From the NCBI GenBank assembly GCA_013399875.1, contig VXAZ01006320.1:1267148-1331147 (forward strand): a DNA stretch of 64,000 bases, in the 5' to 3' direction. The stretch is from Gymnorhina tibicen (lineage: Eukaryota > Chordata > Aves > Passeriformes > Artamidae). Below, in pieces: positions 32,233-44,230 of the stretch; within the stretch, counting starts at the first letter, position 1; each line of letters begins with the position of its first letter. The notes under the pieces were generated by a model, which did not search any database, was not told where the DNA came from, and worked only from the letters and a program-made list of their open reading frames with translations. A program made the translations under genes and the position numbers.

Positions 32233-35200
32233 CCCCACAGGTCCCAGCATCCTTGCAGCTCCTGACTCCCCAGGCTCACTCAGTGCTGCTTCTGGCCCCA
32301 GTGCTGGTGGGACACTGTGGGGCTGGGCTGGGGCTGAAGCCAACTCTCCAGGCAGTGCCATGGGGCACAGCTGGGGCTTGGGGGAGGAAACGTTTGATCT
32401 GGAGTGAAAGGAGGCTCTGAAAGCACCAGCATCCACCACCAATGCTGCAATAAAGGTCAGCCCTCCTGACAGCCAGGCCACGGCTTTCACAGAGCGGACA
32501 CTGACTCTGAAAACAGTTCAGATATGTGCTACCACTTTGATTTCTTCTTGGGGAGAAATCTGCAAAGCCATACCAGCTCTGGGAAGTTAGGCAGAGATGA
32601 CCTTTGTTCAGAGTCAGGTCCTTCTGGTTGCTGCCTTGCTGTCTGCTTGTCCTTCAGTTCTTTCTCAGCTCTGCCTGGTTGCATGTGCTCAGTGTACAAA
32701 ATTTGCTCCCTTTTTTTCCTATTATTCAGTCCCTTGACAGAACACGTACAACCTATGGCTGTAGCACGGTGCTACTGCCTCTCCCATGCCACAGGCAGGA
32801 GGCCAGAATGCTCCAATAGTGGGAGAGGGGCAGTGAAACTGCATGGAAGTGGTGTCCTCGTCAGCATGAGGGCTGTCAGGAAGAAGGCTTGCAATGCCCT
32901 GAGAGCTCTTCAGGCAAACAACCATTTAGTATCCCCTTGGAACAACAGATAACAACAGCCTGACTTGCAAACTGTGAGAAGCCTCTGGTCTTGGGCTTCT
33001 TCCAGTTCCCAAGGAAAGCGACACCAGCAGAGCAGTCAGTGGGCTGCCAGTATAATGCTTACCTTTGACCACGTCCCCTCCAGAAGGGAGCATTTAGTGT
33101 GGGCAATGCCTCTGCTTTCTGGGAAGCCAGGGCACATGGACCCCAAGAGACTCGCTGTCCACGTCAGGTCAGCCTGGGAAGAGGTAAAGTGGAGCAATGT
33201 GATTCCACTGCCCTGATGCCTGTGAAGAAATTCAGGATGGACACAAACACTATCCTGAAATAGTCTGTGTGACACAAGATATTTGAGCTTTAAAAGATTT
33301 TTTTTTTTGGCCTCTGAAATTAGCAGGATTATTTTGGTGCTGGCCCCAGATTTGAAATAGCAAGTCTTGAAACCTGGGACCTGGCAATATTTGGGTCCCT
33401 GGCTGTAGTGCATTGATGGAGTTGTTTGAATGTCCCAGCAGTACAGTCACTGAAAGAGTCAGCTGAGGGCCTGTAGAGCACAAAGCCTTGTTACAGAAGC
33501 TGCACCATCGAGAGAATAAGGAGCTTGAAATTGCTCCTGACAGGTGATTAGGTACTCACCCAGCAACGGCCTTCGTGTGTCCACCAGGGGCCTGGCACAG
33601 GCCTGTGCACCACTTCTGGGGTATGGAACAGAGGAGGACGAGCCCATGCAGGAACTCCAGAGAAGACTTTGAAGGTTTTTGTAACATGACCTGCTGTCTC
33701 CACATGCTTCTCTCAGGGATAAGGTAATGAATCAGTAGGAGAGTGGGTGTGAGCACATGACAGGCAATGCAGACCTATAGCAGAACACTTGGTACCACAC
33801 AGAATGATCTGATTAAATGTAAGCAGAGAGGAGCCATCACTTAGCTCCAGGCTGCTGGGTTACACCATGTGCCTTTTGTTTTCTGGGATACAATGTTGTG
33901 CTCACTAGCAGTGAGGCTGCCTTGAATAGAGAAACTTAGGTGACCCCTCCAGTGTTGCGTGAGGCTGTAGGAAAAACAGGGAAGAGCTGCGATGTAAACC
34001 AGCTCTGGAGCAGAGAGCTACAGACATGGGGTGACTGGCTGCACCCGGGGTGCCCTAGAGTGTCCAAGGAGCCAGCAGTGCTCAGCAAGCCAGTGGGTGC
34101 CAATGGGACAGAGCAGTCTGAGGTCAGTGGAGGAGGCAAGTCAGGGTGAGAGCAGCTGGCAGTGGTTGCTGCAGAGGAGATACAAGGTGCGTTGGTAGAG
34201 CTGTACTGGCCAGATGAAGCTGCATGTTCCCTGCTGCTCTGTTTGAGACTGCTCTCCTGCAGCGGTCAGATGGTCTCATGAGCTCGAAATGCATTGTCAA
34301 CTGTTAAAATGCAAGAGCCATTTGTGCAAAGCGTGGGATTTTCTGAGTCCTTGTAATTACTTGATGATTTGTCCCGTGGAGAAGCCTCCAGAGTCCTCAC
34401 GTCTTCCATGGCTCCATTTCACTTGCTGCTGCAGTCACAAAAGAAGGGACAGCTTCTGTTCTCAGAGAGAAAGCAAGCAAAGGGGGACAGAAGCAGCTGA
34501 CAGCAAGGCAAAGTGGCTTTCCCAAGACCGTGAAGCAGTCAGCGGCCAAAGGACAGATTTAACCTCCCACTGTGGGTTTAAACTGCCACCTCCCTGTACA
34601 GCTAAAGAAGGACATTGCAAGTGATAAATGAACCACGAGCAGTTCCTAGACTGTCTCTGCCTGTCCTGTGTCCGCAGCTGCAGCAAAGCTGTTGCCAGGA
34701 CATTGCACTTCCCTAGGTACACACACAACACCCATCACCTTTGTACCGCTGCCTACAATTCCAAGCAGTAGTACTGACAGACCAGGTACTGTGCTTATTC
34801 CCAGCTCAGACATCCCTGGCCTCTAGACATCCAGATGCAGGAACAGGAAGCAGTTGGGCCTCAGAACTTCCCCAAAAACAGCCGACATGAGGCAGGCCTT
34901 GCAGATAGAAATCATCACCTTCTAGAAGTGAAAAGGAGGCCATGGGAGGCTCAGATGAGCAAGTCTTGCAGTCCCTGATGAGCGACAGAATGATGTGAGA
35001 CAGAAACGAAAACACACAACCTCAGTCCTCACAGGGCTCTCTCAGTCCCAGCTGCTCTTGCCCTTCGCTGTGTGGGACGGGTGGTGAGATGGCCTTTTGT
35101 TAATCGGTGCCCTGTGCCTGGTGTTCAGCTGGCGAGGACACACTGTCCCTTCCAGAGAAACCCCTTGCATAAGAATTAAAGAGGAGCTGGGCTGAGATGC

Positions 35201-35864
35201 TGAACTAATCCACCAGGGCATGTCGGGAAGACGCATTTTAAGCCATTCTCCCTGCCCTCCCGCCTTCCAGTGCATTGTTTATCTCTCCTGTCCCTCCCAC
35301 AGCAGTACGTGAATTCTTCTGACTGGGCCAGCTGCTTTCATAACCGCCTGCGTTCTGTCCCCTCAGCCCCAGAGCCCGCCCGGGAGACGCTCGCACATGG
35401 GAGGCTTTTTAAGTACGGCCGGCTGGTGCTGCTGCGAACAAGGAGCGCACACAGACACCGCTCCCACTGCCCGCAGTGCCCGCTGCGTGTGCTGCACACA
35501 CATTTCACCACTACGGCCACATGTTCCCTCCCCCGGCACACACGCACAGTCCCCCCGCACGCTGACACCACAGGCTCCTTGCCAGCTCACTTTGCTCCTG
35601 TGATGCTCAGCGAGCTCCCCGGGGTGCACAAAACTGGCACAGTTGTCACAGGTGTTCGGAGCTACAGCTCCCCCGCCACGCTGTGCTCCTCACCCATCGC
35701 CCATCATATCTGTGGCATGCCTTGTCTCCCTGGAGCCGCACCCTTCACACGGGAATCAGGCTTGCAGCTCACCCCTGCCACGGACACACGTGTGTGTAGC
35801 ACATACACACCTGGCACTTGCCAGACACACGCTACACACAAATGGGGCCCTGGGCATCACAGCA
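32233..35864. other. Intergenic, no gene recognised
   Basis: No exon was found. A MIR-like SINE core may lie at 34495-34600. The 35440-35840 stretch is rich in CACA/ACAC motifs without a regular period. Confidence 0.45.
34495..34600 (+). mobile_element. Possible MIR-like SINE core
   Basis: The segment around GGCAAAGTGGCTTTCCCAAG, followed by CAGTCAGCGGCCAAAGGACAG, resembles the tRNA-derived SINE core shared by old amniote MIR elements. It is diverged and short, so chance similarity is possible. Confidence 0.3.
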
Positions 35865-35867
35865 CTG

Positions 35868-36975
35868 AAGGATAATTCAGTTTGAAAGAGACCCCAGGAC
35901 AGCTCTAGTCTGGCTTCCTGCTCACAGCGGGGTCAGCAAAGAGGTCAAATGAGGTTGCTCAGAGCTTTATTTGATCTTATAAACTACTAGGATGGAGACT
36001 GTACAGCCTTTCTGGGCAACTTTTTCCCACACTTGACTGCCTTTGAGGACAGAAAGATCTTCTTTGTATTCAAGCTGGATCTCTCTTCTTTCAACTTATG
36101 TTCCTTGTCTCTCATCCTCCCACCAAGCACCACTGTGAAGAGCTTGGCTCTGTATTTTACCAAGACTCACAGGTCCTTTCCCACACAGCTGTTCTGCATC
36201 TATCAGGTCCCCATCCCAAATCGTTGCCAGAGCCTCTTCCTTGCCAGGTTCAAGGCTGTGCATTTGCCCTTGCTGAACTCGCAGGGTTCCTGCAGGCCCA
36301 TCCCTCCAGCCTGCTTACATCCCTCTGACAGCAGTCCTCCCGGCAGGCATGGTGACTTGTTTCCACTCCAACTGTCACCTGAAAGTTTGGTGGAAGTGCA
36401 CCCCATCACCTTCTCCAGGTCATCAATAACCGCGTTAAACAGGAGAGGTCCCGGGAGAGCCCCCTGAGGCATCCCACTTGGTACCAGCCTCTAGGTAGAG
36501 TACAACCCATTAACAATTAACTACTCCCTGTGCCTGACCAGCCGAATATTTCTCATGTCTGTCTGCTTGTCCACCTACTGAGACAATACCACCTTTACTT
36601 GGATATCAGAACACTGGGAGACAGTGTTGAAAGCCTGGCTGAATTGGAGATAAATGATTTCCACTATTCTCCCCTTGCCCATAAATCCAGTCTTTTTACC
36701 AAAGAAGGTGATCAGGTTGTTCAGGCATGATTTACCCTTGGTAAATTCACACCGACAGTTGTGAGTCACCTTCTTCTCCTTCATGTGCTCAGAAATACGT
36801 TTCAAGAGGACCCACTCCAAGGCCCAAATGAGTCTGACCAGCCTGTACTTCCCAGAATCAACATTTAGGCCTTTCTTTAAGAAGAATGGGGGACCTTGTC
36901 TGATCCATACTTCTGTACCCAGCCTCTCCTCCAAGCAGCCTCCCAAACGCCAGTCACTGCACAGCTGCATTGCCT
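35868..36975 (-). mobile_element. CR1 LINE fragment, antisense, diverged
   Basis: The left part (35868-36260) matches a CR1 3' region in reverse ('ggatggagactgtacagcc', 'caccactgtgaagagc'). The right part carries minus-strand reverse-transcriptase remnants: PQGALPGPLLFNAVIDDLE near 36440, a KGKSCLNNLITFF block near 36730 and an AFNTVS block near 36625. Several deletions and frameshifts make it older than the copy at 31814. Confidence 0.85.
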
Positions 36976-39900
36976 CCCACCTGATCAGTCCTATATTTCA
37001 TTTGGCCTGACCTGCAAAGCTCCCTAAATGGATGAATGTGGCTTCTCAGCTCTCCGTTACTTTACTCCCGCTGTTCCTAAGAGAGAGAGAGAGGGCCGTG
37101 TCTCTGAGCCCCAAGGCTGCTATCTTCTCCTCGGGCATCACAACCTCTCACTGAAGGCTTTGAGTTTACACTGCTGCCAAAGGCTAACTCCAGTGCCTTG
37201 CGGTAAGGGAGAAGGGTGCAGAGCAGCCTGCTTCTACCCGTTCAGGAAGACAGGACATGGCTACCTCAGCTGATGGCTCCACCACAGGATGAGGCCGTGG
37301 GGCAAAAGCCCAAACAGAGAGAGGGGCCAGTTCAGCTCTTTTTGTCAAAAAACCCCAAACCCAAAACCAAGGGTTGAGTATTTTAAAAGGAGATGTGCTG
37401 ATTTCAAGGTGAGGAGGAATCCATAAGACTTGGCAAGGCAGGCATGGTGCCTCCCCTATGACCCTTGCATCTTGCCCAGACTGCTGGGCCAGGTTCTTTC
37501 CCCACCCCGTAGGCACTCAGGTGCCTTGGTGCCCAGGGAACACTCAACGTACAGGAGAGCAAGACGAGGTTACACATCTTCAAGTAAGATCCTGCTGATT
37601 CAGCCCTGAGTCCAGCTCCTCCCAAAGAACCTTGGCCCTGTCTTGTGGTTCTCTCATACATCTGCCCTGGCCTGACACAGCTCTGAGAATGCACCTAAAT
37701 ATTCCTGTTTATTTGTTTCTTTTCCCCATTAGATCCGCCTTTTTTTTTTTTTTCTTTACCAAAGCAAGCCAGCAGGGGTGTAATAAAGAGAGCCAGTTGC
37801 AAACTGTTGGAGGCTGGGAATACCACGAGGATAAAAAAGGCAAAGCATATGTGGAAAAAGCAATAAATGCGCTTAATTACAGGCGTGGCCAGGAACAGCT
37901 CCTGTTATTAACGTTGGCAACACTTCCCCTTTCAAGACCCTGTTTTCACTTGTTTGTAACTTTGTCGAAGTTTCCCCACTGGAGCAGAAATTTTCCGTAG
38001 AAAGTGATTGTCTCAGCTGGAATTGGGCACATTTATTTAGCTCTTTTTTAAAATGGGGACCCAGCACTAGTTTTCCTGGGCTAGAGGATGTATATATATG
38101 GCCCAGGGGAAAAAAGCTGTGGAATTTACGGGCTTTCAAGCAAGGGCTTGGCCTTGGGCAGGACGTCAGTTTTTGTGCCATGGAGGCTGTGTTTTGCCAG
38201 CTCCATGAAACACTGCTACTCTCCCCCACCAGCACGGACAAATTACATGGTTTTGTTAAACATGGAAAGAAGGCTCGTCACAGCTTCACAGCTACAAACT
38301 TTTCAACCTCTGCTAACCTGCCCAACCCTTTTGGTTTCTGAGGCTATCATGACAGCATATGGGCTTTCCCAGGGTGGAGCACTGCAGGAGGAAACTGGGA
38401 GGGCTCTCCCTTCTAGAGCTGCAACCTGCTGTTATGCGTCATGCACTGTTTGAATCTCTCAATGCTTTCCTCTGCCCTGTGCTCCCTGCCACCTCTCTTT
38501 TGCCTTCTGGGAAGCCTGGTGGAGAAAAGTCCCTGATTTGAATACAGAAGGGATGAAAATCAAGGGAGAGAACCAAAATCTGGGGAAGAGCAAATGAGAT
38601 CGGGAGGCAGATGAGACCACAAGCTGCAGGGAAATGCTGGGTCTCTTTGGGAAAGGGGCTATTACCTGACAGCTGCTGGAGTGACTTGGGACAGCTGAGC
38701 AGGAAGAGTGGAAGCAGAAAGCAGGGCTGGCTGGGGCAGTGAGATGGGGAATGGGAAGAACAAAGCAGGGGTGATTCTCAGTGGGATGGGGAGAGGGGAT
38801 GGGAGGAACTCAGCCCATCTGCCCGGGTGGTGGGAGTTTCTAGTGGCAGATGATGGAGCGGAGCTCCCATCATCCATCCAACTGCAAAGGAAGGTTTGGG
38901 CGATAGGGAGCAGCTTGTGTGGAGCAGGACAGCATGTGGTGGGAAGGCTGGGGCTGACTGGCCAAGGACATGCAGCTGAGCCAGCCTGGTACTTTCTGGG
39001 CAGGATACTGGGCCTGGGAATACAGTGGGAGAAGGAACGGTGAATGACAGGTGGGGAGGACCTGGAAGGGGGCAGTGGCTGAGCCCAGTGCTTCCTTACA
39101 AGAAGGGAAACCAAAAGTGGGAAAGAGTGAAGGGGACAAGGGAACGAGGGAGGACAGCCATATCAACTCGTGTTTCTGGAGACTTCTCCAGTATCCAAAC
39201 AAGGGTCTTCTCCCAAGTCTTCCTCCCAGCTCTTACTGTTCCTGTGCTGTTACCCCAAATGCCACCCAACAGCACATGTCACCTCTTGGTAGTCCTGCAC
39301 CTTGCTGAGGACAACAGGCAATTGCTGCTCTCTGTTATATAAGAATACACATTTCTCATCACTGAGAAATGTCAGCACCAAGGCTGGCTGTACAACTGCC
39401 CTTCAATGTCCTGGTGCATATGCATTACAGTTGAGTCTTTAATTATGTGGCCACACATTTATTTTCCACAGGACACCTGCAGCACACAGGTTAGATGGTG
39501 TTCTGGATGAGTCTGGGCTGTGTCACGAAGAAGGCTCTTTGCAGGGACTCAGCATCATCTCTTCTTTTTGTTCTGTTGTTTTGTTTTGGGTTTTTTTTTC
39601 CCAAAAGTGTGAAGAGAAAGGAGTGACTCATTGCTGAGGCGGTTGTGTGCTGGCCTGGATCCTTGCCCCTGCTGCGGATTTCCTACCTGATGCTGAGCGA
39701 GTCACTCACAGCAATCTTTTCAGAGGTAGCTATTAGCTATGTTTTATTTATTTTGGCTTTTTGCTTTGTTTTTAGTCTTGTGCTATCCTGGGATCCTGAT
39801 GTCTCATTTGCAGGAGTATTTATTGCTCCCTGCTGCATGTGAAGGCGGACTTGCACCTGACTCTAGAAAATGCTTTAAACTGCAGAGGGCTCTGGCAGAG

Positions 39901-42900
39901 CGCTCAGATCAGCATCCCCACCTTGCAGGCTGCACTTGACCTTCCCTCCAGGAATGCTGGATCTTCTCTAAAATGCTGCTGTCTTGCTTGGTATGAGTAT
40001 TGTAAAGGCAAATCTATTATTATTTGGAAAGTACTGAGAAACTAGAGTGTATGTTGTGTAAAAGAGACCCTATGAACATTGATCATTGTTTTTGGACTGG
40101 GGGCTGCATGTTCTGAATGAGCTGTGAGTCAATGCTTCGAAGAACTCTGTCAGCCCTGTTGGATGTGTCAAGCCACAGGTACCTTCCTCCTCAGGTACCT
40201 TTGCTTTTGAATTGCAGGTGGCAATGTGTTTGTTCTCACTTCTCATCTTTTCTTACTTTCACTGGCTCTGGACAAGTAGAACTTCAGCACAGTGTCAAAG
40301 TTTTGTCTGCTCTTCCCCTGATTGCTCACACTTCCCTAGTACACGCAAGCGTCTCTGTGGCGAAGTGACCTTGGTCTTCAAAGCAGTGTGTCCTTCTCCA
40401 GAGAGTGGGTGAAATGGGATTCTGCTCTTTGTTGATCAGGCAGAGCTGCCAAATGTGACCTGGCAGTTCTCTGAGGTCTGCTGGGTCACTGGAGCTCAGC
40501 TTTCCCATGAGTTTTACTAGGTGCTATGAATATCATATACCGTGACTCTGGAAGGCCACCCAGCCGTGACACCGGGAATAAACAGCACAACTCTAGCCTT
40601 TCTTTTCCTTTCCTACCCAAGGAATGACATGATGGGAAGTGGAGAGGCTGGCTGGGTGCCCAGTGAGGTACAGCCCCCTTGGATACACCAGCCCACAAGA
40701 TTCACCTCAAGACATATTGCCATGGGTTCTCTCTACAGCACTGCAGCGAGAGCACTGGGGACAGCCCAAGGACCTTCGCATGTGAATAGGAGAACAGCCA
40801 AACGTAGCCCATCTTCTGCTCGCCTGCCTTCAGCAGCAGCACTCCCTGTATCATCCAGGGATGCTTTGACCATGTCTGAATCCTGTGAAAGGTAGACATG
40901 AGGTGTCCCAGGCGCAGGGCCCCTGGCTGCTGAGCTGAGGGGCTTGGACTCCCTTCCATGTTCTGACACCCAAAGATCCCTTCCAGGCAAACCAGGGAGA
41001 CAGGATGAGGTGAGGCCTCTTGGGGCCTCATCCAGGAATGTTGTTTTGAATGTGTGAGCTGCGTCTCACCGCTGGGTCTGGGAGCTTAGACGGCCTTCCA
41101 GTCTTAGTGTACCTTGGTTGTTGTATTGTGGCACCTAACAAAGTGCTAACACAAGGGGGTGTTCATCTTTGGAGAGATGCACAGAGGAAAAAAGGTGCTG
41201 CAGCTGCCCACCACTTTGGTCACTGGAGAGGAGTGGAGGTGGCCCAGCAGAGTTTGTGAGCATGGATTCTGCTTGTCCCTCAAATTTATTCCCTCTCCAA
41301 CCCAATGCCGGCCTCTCTCTAGTTGGGATGCTGCTGCTTGCGTTATATATAACAACTTCCTTCTTCGGACACTGGGGCAGAAGTTACCTGTTGCACCACT
41401 GGAACACTGACATCTCTGATGGAGACAGGGTCCCCACAGTTCTGGCTGCTACATGCACAGCCTGAATCAGCAGCCCCTGGCCCAGGCTCCCTAATAAAAA
41501 TTACTCCATAAGAAGAGGTGTAACTAGGCAGTGCTTGGAGAGAGGTGGGTGTTAACAGATCACATGGCTAGCCGGCACTAAAAGCTTGATTACAATTCAA
41601 TTAAGGGAATGTTTCTAATTAAAGAGTTCTTATTTTAAGCTGTCAATGATTAAAATAAAGGTAGCTGAAGTGTCCGTACACACTCCGATTTCATCCCCAA
41701 GGACTGCATCTATGTTGGGGATTTCTTCAGATTCCCTTCCGCTGCCTCAGTCAGCAACAGGGGGAGAGTTGGTTTGGCCACTGTCCTCCCAGACCTTGCA
41801 CCTGCCTGCCAAGCAGTGTCGCTCCAAACTCTGCTCCCACAAGGCACGCGGAGAGCTGCTTCTCCTGGGTGCTGATTCAGATCCACCCTTCCTGGCTCTG
41901 TATCCGAGCCCACCTCGCTCAGTGCCTGTATAAGCCTGCCACTTGCAGCAAAGTCACGAGCAGTGCTGGGCTTTGGCAAATCCCTTCTCCACTGATGTGC
42001 ACCCACCCAGGGAAGGAGAGCAACCCTCAGCTGGATCCAGCAGTGGCTGCATACTATTACCTGCCTTCCCATCTGCTCACTGTTACATAAGCTGTGAAAA
42101 AACAGAGGTTCAGTGGAGCATGTGTAAGGAAATGTCATTACTATGAAAAACTCAATTAAATTTTAAATTCTCCAAGTGGAGGCAAAGTTCTGTGATAAAA
42201 CAGGCCCAGCAGTGAGAGAGTGAAGCAGCACTGGTTCCCAAAGGCTTGAATAAATGAGGAACTATTCCCAGGTCTCAATGGCCTGTCAGGTCAGCAAGGG
42301 CACTGGCTGGCAGTGGGATTCAGAAGGCTGCAGCTCCCCATCTTGGTACACCTTGAAGCAATGACTGCTCTCTGCAGCGCGCAGTGCCAGCACGGCTGCA
42401 GCTTGGGCCTCTTGGTGCCGACAGCTGTGCTTACATTGTGTATTTGGAAGCTGACATCAAGGTCCTGGCTTGGAAGCACCTAAGAGCTGTTCTGGTATGG
42501 GGGCTCCTGAGCTCTTCCCCATCACACTTATCTCCAGCTGCAGGAAATGGGGTTCTTGACTTTGGGATGGTTGTGCTGGAGCAGCTCCTGGACCCTGGCT
42601 ATGCATCCTTGTGCCTCCAAAGCTGGCCAGATACTTCTGGCTCTCGCTCCACAGGACCCTCTGTCCCTTCCAGCTCACACTACACTGGCCTCCAGCCTTT
42701 CCTGCAGTCCTGCTCCCAGAGTTCTCAACAGCACCTCCATCCTCCTTTGCATATGCAGCCCCAATATCCCAGAAGCCCCCAAATAGTTCCCCAGTCTGGG
42801 CTCTGCTTCTACACCCCCATACAGCTCTGATACATCCTGGCTGCTCCCCCTGACTCAGCTGGCTTTCGGAGATGCTCTGGGGCTTGCTGTGCCCACCTGG

Positions 42901-43330
42901 CCCCCGAACACCCCAGGGTCTGGGGGGTAGCCCCAGCTTTGCACCCATCTGCTGGCAGGTGCCTCATGGAACTCTGTCTGTCCACATTAGGGTTTATTTG
43001 TGTGCTTCGTTATTCGTGTGGATTTGCAGGTGCTTCACCCAAGGGACCTCCCCACTCCTGAGGGGCGTGGGCTGAGGGGGAGCCCTGACACTGTGGGGTC
43101 GGGGCGGCTCTGATGCCTCACGGGCCTTCCTGATGGACCCCCGCCGCCAACGCAATGGGACCCAGCAACCTCGTTTGACCATCCCCATGCGGGGCCACCC
43201 TGCTGTGGGGACTGTGGACTGCCACGGGTGGGCTGCTGCTCCATTCTGAGGAGAAACCTTCAGCGGGGTCGAGTCCCCCTAAACCGAGCCCGTGTGTGCG
43301 TGCCCCACTCGCCGGAGCTGAGGGACGGCG
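36976..43330. other. Intergenic upstream of CSNK1E, no gene recognised
   Basis: No exon, RNA gene or confident transposon was seen. There is a poly-T run at about 37739-37755 and G-rich purine DNA at 38660-39150. CpG density rises only after 43000, leading into the CSNK1E promoter. Confidence 0.45.
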
Positions 43331-44230
43331 GGTGGGAAGGCAGCGGGAGCGGCGGCGGTTGCGCCTTTAACGGCGGGCGGAGGAGGAGGCGGAGGAGGAG
43401 GAGGGCCGGGGCTGCGCTGGGTGACATCAGTGGGTTTGGCTCCGGGGCTCAATGGAAACTGGGTGAGCGCCGAGCTGTGCCGAGCACACGCCGGCTGGAG
43501 GGGACGGCGAGCGGGCGGGAGGCGGCAGGCAGCGCCGCGCCGCGCCGAGCCGAGCGAAGGAGGGACGCGCCGGGCACGGCCGCCACCAGCCCTCCCCAAT
43601 CCTCCGTCATCCTCTCCGCCGCGGCCGCCTGGCCCCCTGACAGCCGGCGGAGCAGCATCCCCNNNNNNNNNNNNNNNNNNNNNNNNNNNNNNNNNNNNNN
43701 NNNNNNNNNNNNNNNNNNNNNNNNNNNNNNNNNNNNNNNNNNNNNNNNNNNNNNNNNNNNNNNNNNNNNNNNNNNNNNNNNNNNNNNNNNNNNNNNNNNN
43801 NNNNNNNNNNNNNNNNNNNNNNNNNNNNNNNNNNNNNNNNNNNNNNNNNNNNNNNNNNNNNNNNNNNNNNNNNNNNNNNNNNNNNNNNNNNNNNNNNNNN
43901 NNNNNNNNNNNNNNNNNNNNNNNNNNNNNNNNNNNNNNNNNNNNNNNNNNNNNNNNNNNNNNNNNNNNNNNNNNNNNNNNNNNNNNNNNNNNNNNNNNNN
44001 NNNNNNNNNNNNNNNNNNNNNNNNNNNNNNNNNNNNNNNNNNNNNNNNNNNNNNNNNNNNNNNNNNNNNNNNNNNNNNNNNNNNNNNNNNNNNNNNNNNN
44101 NNNNNNNNNNNNNNNGGGGGGACGAGGAGAAGTTCAGCGCCGTTCCCGGGGGTGGCAGCTTTTTGTTACCTACCCGAAAAAATAACAGCCCGGGTACGGC
44201 TGTCTTCGCGTAGTGTTTGCCTGTAGGGGG
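43331..44230 (+). promoter_or_regulatory. CSNK1E: CSNK1E CpG-island promoter and first exon region (interrupted by gap)
   Basis: Very GC- and CpG-rich DNA on both sides of the gap. It has GGAGGAGG/GGCGG repeats (43375-43410), a CRE-like TGACATCA (43422-43429), CGCCGCGCCGCG runs (about 43530) and no TATA box. A donor-like ACTGG|GTGAGC occurs at 43463. The non-coding first exon of CSNK1E is expected here, but its end may lie inside the unsequenced bases. Confidence 0.7.
43663..44115. other. Assembly gap, 453 N
   Basis: A run of 453 undetermined bases flanked by CpG-rich DNA and a G6 run. GC-driven sequencing dropout is the likely cause. Any translation across it is meaningless. Confidence 1.
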
